64,000 nucleotides of DNA from Methylophilus sp. DW102 (GCF_037076555.1 NZ_AP029023.1:1922001-1986000), one strand, 5' to 3'; counted from the stretch's first letter, positions 1 through 8,974 are shown. Numbers and translations: made by a program. The notes: generated by a model from the letters alone, not told the origin.

Positions 1-391
1 AAGGTTGTGTGAAGTCTACATGCCGCACAGGCAGCTCTATGCCATCGTGATAGGTGTTATTGCGGCCATAAGTGTAATCGAGTATCTGGTTAGGCAAGAC
101 GATATCTCCCGGGATCAGATTACGCGTAATGCCGCCCACCGTGGCCACTGCCAGCAAATCACAGACGCCGACCGAATGCAGGGCCCAGACATTGGCCCGG
201 TAATTGATCGCATGTGGCGGAATCGTATGCCCACCACCATGACGGGCTAAAAACACCACCTCTTTGCCATTGATTTCGCCAAAGACTAAGGGCTGCGAAG
301 GTTCCCCATATGGCGTGCGCACGATCAAGCGCTTAGAAATGTTCAAATTATCCAGTGCGGTGAGCCCAGTGCCCCCAATAATGCCTAACAT
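1..391 (-). CDS. S-methyl-5'-thioadenosine/thioinosine phosphorylase, N-terminal part (runs off window start)
   Basis: Phosphorolysis of the purine nucleoside left over from polyamine or homoserine-lactone synthesis, giving a free base and methylthioribose-1-phosphate. The first 130 residues are present, read from an ATG at 389-391 to the window edge. The N-terminus has the phosphate-binding GIIGGTGL (residues 3-10) and the family signature RHGGGHTIPPHAINYRAN (50-67). The stretch AVATVGGI at 81-88 looks more like the thioinosine-type (MTIP) branch than classical MTAP, so substrate choice is uncertain. It diverges from hpnC across a 67-bp gap. Confidence 0.85.
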   Translation of the reverse strand, partial: MLGIIGGTGLTALDNLNISKRLIVRTPYGEPSQPLVFGEINGKEVVFLARHGGGHTIPPHAINYRANVWALHSVGVCDLLAVATVGGITRNLIPGDIVLPNQILDYTYGRNNTYHDGIELPVRHVDFTQP

Positions 392-406
392 AAGTTCTCT
401 TTATGA

Positions 407-436
407 TTGTTCATCTGCAAGGCGTAAGCGTATCAT
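407..436 (+). promoter_or_regulatory. Candidate sigma-70 promoter of the hpnCDE operon
   Basis: TTGTTC at 407-412 and TATCAT at 431-436 are separated by 18 bp. They lie about 25 bp upstream of the hpnC start, in the short divergent gap. This is matched by eye only, and hpnC itself has no clear Shine-Dalgarno. Confidence 0.4.
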
Positions 437-458
437 GGATTTATGGCATACTTAAGCC

Positions 459-1328
459 ATGCATGCCTTTTCCAAGCCCGCCCAGCCCCAACCTAGCCTG
501 ACACTGGCGCACACGCATTACGAAAACTTTCCGGTTGCATCCTTGCTGTTACCGGCCCATTTACGTCATGCAGTGACGGTCATTTACCAGTTTGCGCGCG
601 AGGCAGACGATATTGCAGACGAAGGCAACGCGAGCGAAATAGAGCGCCTGCAAGCCCTGCAGGCTTATGAAGATGAGTTATTATTGATCCAGGCCTATAT
701 ACAGCCCTCACAGCCATTGTTTCAATCGTTGCAAGCGGTGATCCGGACTCACACTCTCGATGTTCAACTGTTAATCGACCTCATCGATGCTTTCAAACAG
801 GATGTGGTGAAAACCCGTTATGCTAACTTTGAGGAAGTACTGGATTATTGCCGCCGCTCGGCAAATCCGGTTGGCCGCCTGATGCTGCAACTGTATGGCA
901 GTGACAGCACGCAACATCGGCTGTGGTCCGATCAAATATGCAGCGCGCTGCAACTGATTAACTTTTATCAGGACATTGCGCTAGACCTGCAAAAGCATGG
1001 GACCGTCGGACGGATTTACCTGAGTCAGGAGGACATGCTGGCGGCAGGCATCAGTGAGCAGGATTTGCGAGCTCAACGGCTGGACAGACACTGGCAACAG
1101 TTCTTTTTGTCACAAGTGGGGCGTGCTGAGGCCATGTTAAAGGCTGGCAAACCGTTAGGTCGCGCCCTACCTGGACGGATCGGTTTTGAGTTGCGCATGA
1201 TGATTGCCGGTGGCGAACGTATCGTGCATAAATTAAAATCCTGTCGTGGCGATATTTACCATCACCGCCCGACCTTGAAAGCCTATGATTGGCCACTGAT
1301 TTTGCTGAAAGCCCTGTTTAAACGATGA
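459..1328 (+). CDS. hpnC: Hydroxysqualene synthase HpnC
   Basis: Trans-isoprenyl diphosphate synthase family (squalene/phytoene synthase fold), 289 aa. In the bacterial three-enzyme squalene route it converts presqualene diphosphate to hydroxysqualene. The first aspartate-rich motif DDIAD is at residues 50-54, and the second is NFYQDIALDLQKHG with GRIYL following. The stop overlaps the hpnD start (ATGA), so the two are translationally coupled. The assignment to HpnC rather than HpnD rests on gene order and the shorter, more diverged second motif. Confidence 0.9.
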   Translation: MHAFSKPAQPQPSLTLAHTHYENFPVASLLLPAHLRHAVTVIYQFAREADDIADEGNASEIERLQALQAYEDELLLIQAYIQPSQPLFQSLQAVIRTHTLDVQLLIDLIDAFKQDVVKTRYANFEEVLDYCRRSANPVGRLMLQLYGSDSTQHRLWSDQICSALQLINFYQDIALDLQKHGTVGRIYLSQEDMLAAGISEQDLRAQRLDRHWQQFFLSQVGRAEAMLKAGKPLGRALPGRIGFELRMMIAGGERIVHKLKSCRGDIYHHRPTLKAYDWPLILLKALFKR

Positions 1329-2167
1329 CGCCGCAACAATATTGCCTGCAAAAAACCCGTGAAAGCGGTTCCAGCTTCACGCTGAGTTTTGCTTTTTTAC
1401 CCAAAGCCAAGCGCGAGGCGATGACGGCGCTGTATGCCTTTTGCCGCGAAGTGGATGATGTGGTGGATGAGTGTACCGACTACCAGATCGCCCAAACCAA
1501 GCTTGGCTGGTGGAAACAGGAAGTTGAGCGGCTGTTTCATGCCACGCCGCAACATCCGGTGACGAAAGCCTTAGAGCCCGTCATCAAAACCTATGGTTTG
1601 CAAGAAAGCCATTTCATTGAAATCATCGATGGCATGCAAATGGATACGCAATACAATCGCTATGCGGATTTTGAACAGCTGGGCCTGTACTGTTACCGTG
1701 TGGCAAGTGTGGTCGGCTTGCTTTCAGCGCAAATTTTTGGCTATAAAAATCCGGCAACCTTGCAATACGCGCATGACTTGGGCATGGCGTTTCAACTGAC
1801 CAATATCATCCGCGATGTCGGCGAAGATGCGCGGCGCGGACGCATTTATATTCCACTGGATGAGCTGGAGCGTGACAGTGTCACCGAGCAACAACTGCTT
1901 AATAGCGAAGCCACGCCGCAAACGCAGGCCTTGCTGCTCAAGCAGATTGCCCGCGCGGAACTGTTTTATGACAAAGCCCTGCAGCAGCTCCCGCCAGAAG
2001 ATCGGAAAGCCCAATTACCAGGATTGATGATGGCGGCCATTTACCGAACACTGCTGCAGGAAATCAAACAAGATCCCAACCTGGTACTTAACCATAAAAT
2101 TGCGTTGCCGCCATTTAGAAAGCTCACCTTGGCGCTGGGCGCCTGGTTTAAATCCCGCCGTTCATGA
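1325..2167 (+). CDS. hpnD: Presqualene diphosphate synthase HpnD
   Basis: Condenses two farnesyl diphosphates to presqualene diphosphate, the first committed step of squalene synthesis. It is 280 aa, with the first aspartate motif DDVVDE at residues 44-49 and the second TNIIRDVGEDARRGRIYIP in the second half, both very close to the phytoene/squalene synthase consensus. It sits between hpnC and hpnE with 4-bp overlaps on both sides. It is better conserved than HpnC, as expected for the enzyme that starts the pathway. Confidence 0.92.
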   Translation: MTPQQYCLQKTRESGSSFTLSFAFLPKAKREAMTALYAFCREVDDVVDECTDYQIAQTKLGWWKQEVERLFHATPQHPVTKALEPVIKTYGLQESHFIEIIDGMQMDTQYNRYADFEQLGLYCYRVASVVGLLSAQIFGYKNPATLQYAHDLGMAFQLTNIIRDVGEDARRGRIYIPLDELERDSVTEQQLLNSEATPQTQALLLKQIARAELFYDKALQQLPPEDRKAQLPGLMMAAIYRTLLQEIKQDPNLVLNHKIALPPFRKLTLALGAWFKSRRS

Positions 2168-3516
2168 GTGCAGTGTTATCCAGGGCTAATCAGAAAACAT
2201 CCCAAACCGTTAGCGCCACCGCGAAGCTTCGCAGAGTAGCGGTGATTGGCGCCGGTCTGGCCGGGTTGTCTACGGCGTTGCGCTTAGGTCAGCAAGGCTA
2301 TCAAGTATGCGTCTTTGAGGCCGCCCCGCAGGCAGGTGGCCGTGCACGTGGGGTATTGCACTCTTCAACCACGCTGGATAACGGCCAACATCTTTGCCTG
2401 GGCGCCTATCATGCCACGCTGGCCTTGCTACGCGATGCCGGCCTGGATCACAGGCATGTATTCAAGCGCTTGGCGCTGGCATTGCACATGCACGATGGCC
2501 AGCATCGTATTTCGCTGGTCACCCCAGAATGGCTACCCGCCCCGCTGCATCTGCTGTGGGGCTTAATCACCGCGACGGGACTGGACTGGCAAAGTAAATG
2601 GCGCGCCATCTGCTGGATGCGGCAGTTACAAAAAACCGCTTTTACGCTTGCGCAGGATATGCCGGTATCCGGCTTACTGGCTCAAGCACAACAAACGCCA
2701 CTGGCGATCAAGTACTTGTGGGAGCCCTTATGCCTGGCTGCACTGAACACGCCGCTAGCGCTTGCCAGTGCACAGGTATTTTTAAATGTACTCAGGGATA
2801 GTTTTCAGCATCGTCGTCAGGACAGTGACTTTCTAGTGGCTAGATCTGATTTGTCCACCGCCCTCATTCAGCCGCTGTTAACGCAGCTACAAACACGGGG
2901 GGTTACAGTCAGGCTAGGGACCACTGTCACCGCCATCGAGGCTTTTGAACATGGTTGCAAACTGACACATCAGCAACAAGAAGTGTTTGATGCGGTGGTG
3001 CTTGCGGTCGGACCACACCAACTGAAAACCATCGCAGGCGCACCTACGTTGCCCTGGCGCGAGTATCAACCCATTACCACCATTTACCTGCAATTCAGCG
3101 AGCAGATGCGCTTGCCGCACCCCATCATGGGCTTATGCGGCGGCTGGGCACAATGGGTGTTTGACCGCGGGCAGTGTTGTGACCAGGCCGGATTGCTCGC
3201 CGTAGTCATCAGTGCGCATGCGCCCTTTGAGATGGACAAGGCCGTCCTGGTCACACATTGCCTTAATGAGATTAATGCTGCGCTCGGCAACTACGACATG
3301 ACATTGCAGCAAACGCCTCTGTGGACAAAAATCATCACAGAAAAACGCGCCACCTTCAGTTGCAGCCCGGCTTTAAAGCGGCCTGGCCCTCAAACCGCAC
3401 ATGCCCGCATCTTTTTAGCCGGAGACTATGTCGCGAGCCCTTATCCGGCCACCATAGAAAGTGCGATCCGTAGCGGCGAGGCCGCTGCGCAAGCAATTGC
3501 GCGATTACTGGGCTAG
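2164..3516 (+). CDS. hpnE: Hydroxysqualene dehydroxylase HpnE (FAD-dependent)
   Basis: Flavoprotein of the phytoene desaturase/amine oxidase superfamily that reduces hydroxysqualene to squalene. The dinucleotide-binding motif GAGLAG is at residues 29-34 after a 22-residue leader, followed by the FEAAPQAGGRA stretch. A C-terminal segment (FLAGDYVASPYPATIESAI) matches the FAD-binding end of this family. It is 450 aa and overlaps hpnD by 4 bp. No squalene-hopene cyclase or carotenoid gene is in the window, so the end product cannot be read from here. Confidence 0.9.
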   Translation: MSAVLSRANQKTSQTVSATAKLRRVAVIGAGLAGLSTALRLGQQGYQVCVFEAAPQAGGRARGVLHSSTTLDNGQHLCLGAYHATLALLRDAGLDHRHVFKRLALALHMHDGQHRISLVTPEWLPAPLHLLWGLITATGLDWQSKWRAICWMRQLQKTAFTLAQDMPVSGLLAQAQQTPLAIKYLWEPLCLAALNTPLALASAQVFLNVLRDSFQHRRQDSDFLVARSDLSTALIQPLLTQLQTRGVTVRLGTTVTAIEAFEHGCKLTHQQQEVFDAVVLAVGPHQLKTIAGAPTLPWREYQPITTIYLQFSEQMRLPHPIMGLCGGWAQWVFDRGQCCDQAGLLAVVISAHAPFEMDKAVLVTHCLNEINAALGNYDMTLQQTPLWTKIITEKRATFSCSPALKRPGPQTAHARIFLAGDYVASPYPATIESAIRSGEAAAQAIARLLG

Positions 3517-3534
3517 CAGCGCCAAGACAGGCGA

Positions 3535-3810
3535 TTAGCCTTTACACACCACCGCCAGGTGATTATTCGCTGGTCTGTAAATCCCATCACCGCTATCAGG
3601 GAAGGTTTCGGTGTAAGACAAACGTTTGTCTAGCTCATACCCCCCGGCACACTGTTCACCCGCCTTGCGCTGGCATTGCTCCCAGGTCGTGTTGAATTCA
3701 CTGCATGTCAAGGTATAGCCCGTTTTACCATTGTTGCCTGTATATTGCTGCGGGCTGACACTGGCACAAGCCGTCATTAACAGTGGCAAAAGAAAAATGA
3801 TTTTTTTCAT
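3535..3810 (-). CDS. Small outer-membrane-type lipoprotein, function unknown
   Basis: 91 aa, with a signal peptide ending in lipobox LMTAC, so the mature protein is predicted to be a lipid-anchored peptide of about 77 residues. The ATG at 3810 is chosen because an AAAGGAG ribosome site precedes it; an in-frame start 10 codons upstream has none. The mature part carries five cysteines besides the lipidated one, suggesting disulfides in the periplasm. It is convergent with hpnE and divergent from the 4079 gene. No family recognised. Confidence 0.75.
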   Translation of the reverse strand: MKKIIFLLPLLMTACASVSPQQYTGNNGKTGYTLTCSEFNTTWEQCQRKAGEQCAGGYELDKRLSYTETFPDSGDGIYRPANNHLAVVCKG

Positions 3811-3877
3811 TATTTTTTCTCCTTTAATACATATCGTCATCTTATTGTCATATTTTTGTGAATCTGACTTTATTTCG

Positions 3878-4002
3878 TCCTACATTTTGTAGGAATAGTT
3901 GCATTAAATTTTTATGACAATTACTTTTATATAAATTAAAATTATTGGTGATGCACGCGATCTCTGCTCTGTATCGAACTCGCTACAAATGCCTACAAAA
4001 TG
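3878..4002. promoter_or_regulatory. Inverted and repeated CTACAAAATG-type elements in the divergent control region
   Basis: A perfect 7-3-7 inverted repeat, TCCTACA-TTT-TGTAGGA, lies at 3878-3894. On the minus strand it reads CCTACAAAATG. The same 11-mer occurs on the plus strand at 3992-4002, directly preceded by a near copy GCTACAAATG (about 3982-3991). The elements lie between the two divergent small exported-protein genes and just upstream of the 4017 promoter, where an operator would be expected. No regulator can be named. Confidence 0.45.
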
Positions 4003-4016
4003 CGCGGCCTTTGTAA

Positions 4017-4045
4017 CTGACATAACCCAGTGGGTTTTTTATACT
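4017..4045 (+). promoter_or_regulatory. Sigma-70 promoter of the 4079 gene
   Basis: CTGACA at 4017-4022, a 17-bp spacer and TATACT at 4040-4045 differ from consensus by one base per box. Transcription would begin near 4052, about 27 nt before the ATG, with AAAGGAG correctly spaced between them. Confidence 0.65.
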
Positions 4046-4078
4046 GTTTTCAATGTCATTGATTGAAAGGAGTTAAGC

Positions 4079-4390
4079 ATGAAATATGCGACCGTCATGG
4101 CCACCGGCTTATTCGTCCACATGTCAATCTTCGCTTCAGATATATTACCGACAGAAGATTACGCAAACCTGACAGGGGAAAAAGTACGCATCCTCAAACA
4201 ACTGGGCGAACATGCAGAGTGCATCCGTTTGGCTGATAACGAGCAGGCTTTGCGCGATTGCCAGGAGAAACTTAGCCAACACCAACTCACCCAGGATCCA
4301 CTCGCGCGTGACCCGTCTGTAAAACAAAGAACAGCCAGAAATATAGAAAAATTAAAGACAGATAACCCGAATCAAAACGAGTTTTTTTGA
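4079..4390 (+). CDS. Small periplasmic protein, function unknown
   Basis: 103 aa with a short signal peptide (cleavage likely after SIFAS, about residue 20). The mature part is charged and probably helical, with two cysteines (in HAEC and LRDC) that could form a disulfide. It has its own promoter, a strong AAAGGAG ribosome site and a terminator at 4465, so it appears to be a monocistronic real gene. No family recognised. Confidence 0.7.
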   Translation: MKYATVMATGLFVHMSIFASDILPTEDYANLTGEKVRILKQLGEHAECIRLADNEQALRDCQEKLSQHQLTQDPLARDPSVKQRTARNIEKLKTDNPNQNEFF

Positions 4391-4464
4391 CACGGCCATC
4401 AAGCCGCTTGAGTGAACCGACTTCCCTGTGGTTGCCTACCCTCTTCTGGGCAACCTCATCCTTA

Positions 4465-4503
4465 GGCAACGATAGGACTCCCATCTATCGTTGCCATTTT
4501 TTT
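4465..4503 (+). terminator. Rho-independent terminator after the 4079 gene
   Basis: GGCAACGATAG (4465-4475) pairs with CTATCGTTGCC (4485-4495) around a 9-nt loop, followed by an A and a run of T. An upstream GTTGCC (4431) / GGGCAAC (4448) pair forms a second hairpin built from the same GTTGCC/GGCAAC words. It lies at the convergent end with radA. Confidence 0.8.
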
Positions 4504-5857
4504 ATGCACGCATGACGTCTATGGCCTGTTCCAGCCTATCCACGGCCTCAACCTGCATACCGGCAATGCCGCCTTTGGGCGCATTTGCTTTGGGGATAAT
4601 GGCATGGGTAAAGCCCAGTTTGGCAGCTTCCTTAAGACGTTCCTGGCCCCGCTGCACGGGCCGCACTTCGCCAGCCAAGCCCACTTCACCAAAGACAATC
4701 AGCTTGTTTGGCAACGGTTTGTTTTTCAACGATGAAACAATCGCCAGTAACACTGCCAGATCCACCGCAGGTTCACTGATTTTGACACCACCGACGGCAT
4801 TGATAAACACATCCTGGTCATAACAGGCCACGCCTGCATGTCGATGCAACACTGCCAGCAACATAGCCAGCCGGTTCTGCTCCAGACCCACACACAAGCG
4901 CTTGGGATTGGGCGCATGTGCCGTATCCACCAACGCCTGGATTTCGACCAGCAAAGGCCGTGTACCTTCTTGCGTGACCGTGATACAAGAGCCAGGCACC
5001 GGCGATTCATGGTGCGATAAAAACAAGGCGGAAGGATTGCTGACTTCGCGCAGCCCCTTTTCGGTCATGGCAAACACACCGAGTTCATTGACCGCACCAA
5101 ACCGGTTTTTAAACGCGCGAATCAGCCTGAAACTCGAATTCTGGTCGCCCTCAAAGTACAGCACGCTGTCGACAATGTGCTCCAGCACTCGCGGGCCCGC
5201 CAGCGAGCCTTCTTTGGTCACATGGCCGACCAGAATCATGCTGATCCCAAGCTGCTTGGCCACCCGAGTGAGTTGCGCAGAACATTCACGCACTTGCGCC
5301 ACCGAGCCTGGTGCAGACTGCAAAGCCTCGGAATACACGGTCTGAATCGAGTCTATCACCACCACGTCCGGCTGATGCTGCTGCAATACCTGGCTGATTT
5401 TTTCGAGATTGATTTCCGCCAGCACATCGACCTGGCTCGCATCCAGCCCCAGGCGATGTGCCCGCATGGCAATTTGCTGCGCAGACTCCTCACCGCTGAT
5501 ATAAAACGCTTTGAGCGATTGCGAAACCTTGCACACGGTTTGCAGCAACAAGGTCGATTTACCAATGCCAGGATCGCCACCGATGAGGACCACACCGCCC
5601 GCCACCAGCCCGCCACCCAGCACCCGATCAAACTCGGTAATGCCGGTCGCCTGACGGGACACATCCTGCGCTTCAACATCAGCCAGTTTTTGTAATTGGG
5701 CCGTTGGCGCCAGACTGGCAAACCGGCTTGTCGTTGCCGCTTCCGGCACCGTCTCTACCAGCGTGTTCCAGGCATGGCAGCTCGGGCACTGGCCTTGCCA
5801 TTTAGGTTCGACCGCCCCGCATTCGGTACAGCTGTATTGCGTTTTTGCTTTAGCCAT
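4502..5857 (-). CDS. radA: DNA repair protein RadA
   Basis: Branch-migration ATPase helping RecA in recombination, 451 aa. From the chosen ATG at 5857 the order is: a C4 zinc finger (Cys 10, 13, 24, 27), a RecA-like core with Walker A GGDPGIGKST, the RadA-specific KNRFG motif, and a C-terminal Lon-like domain. The start MAKAKTQYSC matches the usual family N-terminus; the longer in-frame start at 5890 would add 11 atypical residues inside alr. It overlaps the 3' end of alr by 8 bp, so the two are probably cotranscribed with dnaB. Confidence 0.95.
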   Translation of the reverse strand: MAKAKTQYSCTECGAVEPKWQGQCPSCHAWNTLVETVPEAATTSRFASLAPTAQLQKLADVEAQDVSRQATGITEFDRVLGGGLVAGGVVLIGGDPGIGKSTLLLQTVCKVSQSLKAFYISGEESAQQIAMRAHRLGLDASQVDVLAEINLEKISQVLQQHQPDVVVIDSIQTVYSEALQSAPGSVAQVRECSAQLTRVAKQLGISMILVGHVTKEGSLAGPRVLEHIVDSVLYFEGDQNSSFRLIRAFKNRFGAVNELGVFAMTEKGLREVSNPSALFLSHHESPVPGSCITVTQEGTRPLLVEIQALVDTAHAPNPKRLCVGLEQNRLAMLLAVLHRHAGVACYDQDVFINAVGGVKISEPAVDLAVLLAIVSSLKNKPLPNKLIVFGEVGLAGEVRPVQRGQERLKEAAKLGFTHAIIPKANAPKGGIAGMQVEAVDRLEQAIDVMRA

Positions 5858-6917
5858 AGTGCTTAAATGGGACCCTGGCGGTGACCGCACACAATAATTC
5901 GTAGCCTATGGTCCCCGCTGCTTGTGCAACCTCATCTACAGGGACTTGCTCACCCCATAATTCCACAATACTGCCAACGGTTGCGTCAGGGATATCGGTG
6001 ACATCTACCGCCAGCATATCCATAGACACGCGCCCCAGCGTACGGGTCAATTGACCATTAACGGCAATCGGCGTCCCTGTTGGCGCATGCCGGGGATAGC
6101 CGTCGGCGTAACCACAAGCGACAATACCGACCTTGGTAGGCCGATCTGCGGTAAACAAGCTGCCATATCCGACACTTTCTCCGGCCTGAATTGACTGCAA
6201 GGCAATAATAGCGGACTGCAAGGTCATGACAGGTTTCAGGCCCAGCATGGAAGCATGCTGGTCGGCAATCGGCGAGGCACCATACAACATGATCCCAGGC
6301 CGCACCCAATCGGCATGGGTTTGCGGCTGTTGAATCACGGCGGCCGAATTCGCCAGGGAGCGCGCATAAGGCTGATTGGCCATGACCGCCTCCACGGTGT
6401 GCATGGCCTGCTCAACGCCATCCGCGAGATCCGCATTGGCAAAATGCGTCATCATGACGATCTCGCGCACATTGGCGCATGCAGCAAGAGCAGCTAACGC
6501 CTGCGGATACTCTACTGGCGACAAGCCAAGCCTGTGCATGCCGCTATCCAGCTTGAGAAACACTCGAATGGGGGCACTCAACGCGGCCTGCTGCAACCAG
6601 GCAATCTGCTGCACCTGGTGCACGACAATATCCAGCCGGTATCTGTCGACCTCAAGCAATTGCTCGGGCGCAAACACCCCTTCAAGTAATAATATTGGCT
6701 GCGTATAACCCGCTTCACGCAACGCGATGGCTTCACTAGGATTGAGCACAGCGAAAGCATCTGTTTCACTGAGCCCTTGTGCCGCATTGAGCAAACCATG
6801 GCCATAAGCATTGGCTTTGACAACGGAGATGATCTTCGCAGCTGGTGCGTAACGTTTGACCTGCGCCAGATTGTGTCTAAGCGCAGCCAAAGACAGATGA
6901 GCAACAATCGGACGCAT
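5850..6917 (-). CDS. alr: Alanine racemase
   Basis: PLP enzyme interconverting L- and D-alanine for peptidoglycan. It is 355 aa, with the PLP lysine at K34 in VVKANAYGHG and the second-domain catalytic tyrosine in the VGYGSLF stretch. RVSMDMLAVDVTD near residue 300 is the usual substrate-site segment. The start codon overlaps the dnaB stop (TAATG). The dnaB-alr order is common in proteobacteria. Confidence 0.95.
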   Translation of the reverse strand: MRPIVAHLSLAALRHNLAQVKRYAPAAKIISVVKANAYGHGLLNAAQGLSETDAFAVLNPSEAIALREAGYTQPILLLEGVFAPEQLLEVDRYRLDIVVHQVQQIAWLQQAALSAPIRVFLKLDSGMHRLGLSPVEYPQALAALAACANVREIVMMTHFANADLADGVEQAMHTVEAVMANQPYARSLANSAAVIQQPQTHADWVRPGIMLYGASPIADQHASMLGLKPVMTLQSAIIALQSIQAGESVGYGSLFTADRPTKVGIVACGYADGYPRHAPTGTPIAVNGQLTRTLGRVSMDMLAVDVTDIPDATVGSIVELWGEQVPVDEVAQAAGTIGYELLCAVTARVPFKHYG

Positions 6918-8299
6918 TAATACTCGTCCGGCATGTAGGCCGCATTGGCATAGTCGGCAAAGCGCGTATGCGCACCCATAAAGGTCAGGCGCACCCGGCC
7001 AATCGGGCCGTTACGCTGTTTGGCAATAATAATCTCGGCCGTGCCTTTTTCGGCACTGTCCGGGTTGTAATACTCATCGCGATATACGAACATGATCAAG
7101 TCAGCATCCTGTTCAATCGCGCCGGATTCGCGCAAGTCACTCATCACCGGGCGCTTATCTGGCCGTTGGTCCACGCTACGGTTAAGCTGCGAAATCGCAA
7201 TCAGCGGCACATTGAGTTCTTTGGCCAATGCCTTCAGCGAACGTGAAATTTCTGAAATCTCGGTTGCACGGTTTTCGCCCTGACGGCCGGCTGGTGAGCT
7301 CATCAACTGCAAATAGTCGATCACAATCAGACCTAGTTCGCCTGTTTGCCGATGCAAGCGACGGGCACGCGCCCGCACGTCAAAACTGCTTAAACCGGCC
7401 CCTTCATCAATATAAATCGGCGCCTCGTTCAATTTGCCCAGCGCTGTGGTGAGCTTTTCCCAGTCCTCATCTTCAAGGTTACCGTTACGCATCTTGTGCT
7501 GGTCGAGGCGGCCAATTGAGCCGATCATACGCGTGGTCAACTGCGTCGCCCCCATCTCCATCGAGAAAATAGCGACCGCTTTATTGGTCTCAAGTGCCAC
7601 ATTCTCAGCAATATTAATTGCAAACGCGGTTTTACCCATGGACGGACGACCGGCAATAATCACCATGTCACCGCCTTGCAGGCCGGAGGTCATGGAGTCA
7701 AGATCGGTAAAGCCGGTGGGGATCCCCGTCACATCAGAATGATTTTCGCGTGAGTACAAGTAGTCAATGCGGTCAGCCACTTGTGGTAAAAGCACTTGCA
7801 TGCCCAAAAAGCCCTGGCTCTTGCGGTTACCACCTTCGGCAATCTGGAAAATCTTGGCTTCGGCTTCATCCAGTAACTGCTGTGCATCGCGACCATTTGG
7901 TTGGTAAGCACTTTCGGCAATATCAGTGCCCACTGCGACCAGTTGGCGCATGACAAAGCGCTCATGCACAATTTCGGCATAGCGGCGGATATTGGCAGCA
8001 GTGGGCGTATTTTGCGCCAGCGCACCCAGATAAGCCACACCGCCAACCGTGGTCAACTCACCACTGTTTTCAAGCGATTCAGCAACCGTCACAATATCGG
8101 CTGGCTGGTTGCGCTCAATCAGCCGTGCGATATGTTCATAAATCAATTTATGGTCATGCTGGTAGAAATCCTGCGGGGCCAGAATATCGGCAATCTTGTC
8201 CAGCGCTTCGTTATCCAGCAACAGGCCGCCCAGCACGGACTGCTCAGCTTCAATGGAATGTGGAGGGAGTTTTAAGAATTCGAGTTGTTCATCAGCCAT
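6917..8299 (-). CDS. dnaB: Replicative DNA helicase DnaB
   Basis: Hexameric 5'-3' helicase of the replisome, 460 aa. The N-terminal collar domain (LPPHSIEAEQSVLGG from residue 12) is followed by a RecA-like motor with Walker A GRPSMGKT at 217-224 and a C-terminal DLRESGAIEQDAD arginine-finger region. Full length, no intein. It is the first gene of dnaB-alr-radA. Its start lacks a strong ribosome site. Confidence 0.97.
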   Translation of the reverse strand: MADEQLEFLKLPPHSIEAEQSVLGGLLLDNEALDKIADILAPQDFYQHDHKLIYEHIARLIERNQPADIVTVAESLENSGELTTVGGVAYLGALAQNTPTAANIRRYAEIVHERFVMRQLVAVGTDIAESAYQPNGRDAQQLLDEAEAKIFQIAEGGNRKSQGFLGMQVLLPQVADRIDYLYSRENHSDVTGIPTGFTDLDSMTSGLQGGDMVIIAGRPSMGKTAFAINIAENVALETNKAVAIFSMEMGATQLTTRMIGSIGRLDQHKMRNGNLEDEDWEKLTTALGKLNEAPIYIDEGAGLSSFDVRARARRLHRQTGELGLIVIDYLQLMSSPAGRQGENRATEISEISRSLKALAKELNVPLIAISQLNRSVDQRPDKRPVMSDLRESGAIEQDADLIMFVYRDEYYNPDSAEKGTAEIIIAKQRNGPIGRVRLTFMGAHTRFADYANAAYMPDEY

Positions 8300-8367
8300 C
8301 TGGCGATTATACCGAAAAGCTGACTGGCATTTTTGGGTTTCAGAACAGATGAAAGATTAAAAATACT

Positions 8368-8402
8368 TTAGCCACAGAGATCGCAGAGGAGACAGAGAAA
8401 AA
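8368..8402. repeat. CCACAGAG-type dispersed repeat, single arm
   Basis: The stretch TTAGCCACAGAGA...GAGGAGACAGAGAAAAA is of the same kind as the inverted pair near 29.04-29.15 kb. It is noncoding and sits in the 204-bp gap between dnaB and the rplI terminator; nothing else is seen in the gap. Confidence 0.55.
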
Positions 8403-8454
8403 CCTCATGTACTTTATTGGTACGTTATCAAATAACGCTTTGTGGCAAAAAAGC

Positions 8455-8480
8455 AAAAAGGCTACCGAAGTAGCCTTTTC
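8455..8480 (-). terminator. Rho-independent terminator of the rpsF-priB-rpsR-rplI operon
   Basis: On the minus strand AAAAGGCTAC-TTCG-GTAGCCTTTTT forms a stem capped by a C(UUCG)G tetraloop, followed by the T run (A run at 8455-8459 on plus). It lies 24 bp beyond the rplI stop. Confidence 0.9.
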
Positions 8481-8503
8481 CTGTCATGCATGCAGATGCC
8501 TGA

Positions 8504-8953
8504 TTAGGCTTCTGGCGTCACAGTCACAGTGATATCAACCACTACGTCGTGGTGCAATGCCACGCTCACAGCGAAATCACCAATGGTCTTCAGTGGGCCG
8601 TTAGGCAGGCGCACTTCAGCTTTTTTCACTTCGTGGCCTTGTGATTGCAAGCCTTCAGCGATGTCCATGTTAGTCACGGAACCGAACAGACGGCCATCCA
8701 CACCCGCTTTTTGAGCGACTGTCAGTACAAAACCAGCCAGTTTTTCGCCACGCGCTTGCGCTGCGGCCAACAGGTCTGCCTGTTGTTTTTCCAACTCGGC
8801 ACGCTGAGCAGCAAACACTGCCTTGTTCGCTTCGGTCGCGCGTTTTGCTTTACCTTGTGGGATCAGGAAGTTGCGGCCGTAACCGTCTTTCACTTTAACC
8901 ACGTCACCCAGGGAACCCAGGTTTGCTACTTTTTCCAATAAGATTACTTGCAT
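8504..8953 (-). CDS. rplI: 50S ribosomal protein L9
   Basis: 149 aa, the usual length. The N-domain begins [17 protein letters not shown] with the [13 protein letters not shown] signature, then a long connecting helix rich in Ala, Lys and Glu, and a C-terminal rRNA-binding domain. It is the last gene of the rpsF operon, 21 bp after rpsR, with AGGAG before the ATG. Confidence 0.97.
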   Translation of the reverse strand: MQVILLEKVANLGSLGDVVKVKDGYGRNFLIPQGKAKRATEANKAVFAAQRAELEKQQADLLAAAQARGEKLAGFVLTVAQKAGVDGRLFGSVTNMDIAEGLQSQGHEVKKAEVRLPNGPLKTIGDFAVSVALHHDVVVDITVTVTPEA

Positions 8954-8974
8954 GTTGTTCTCCTAAGCCGCCAA

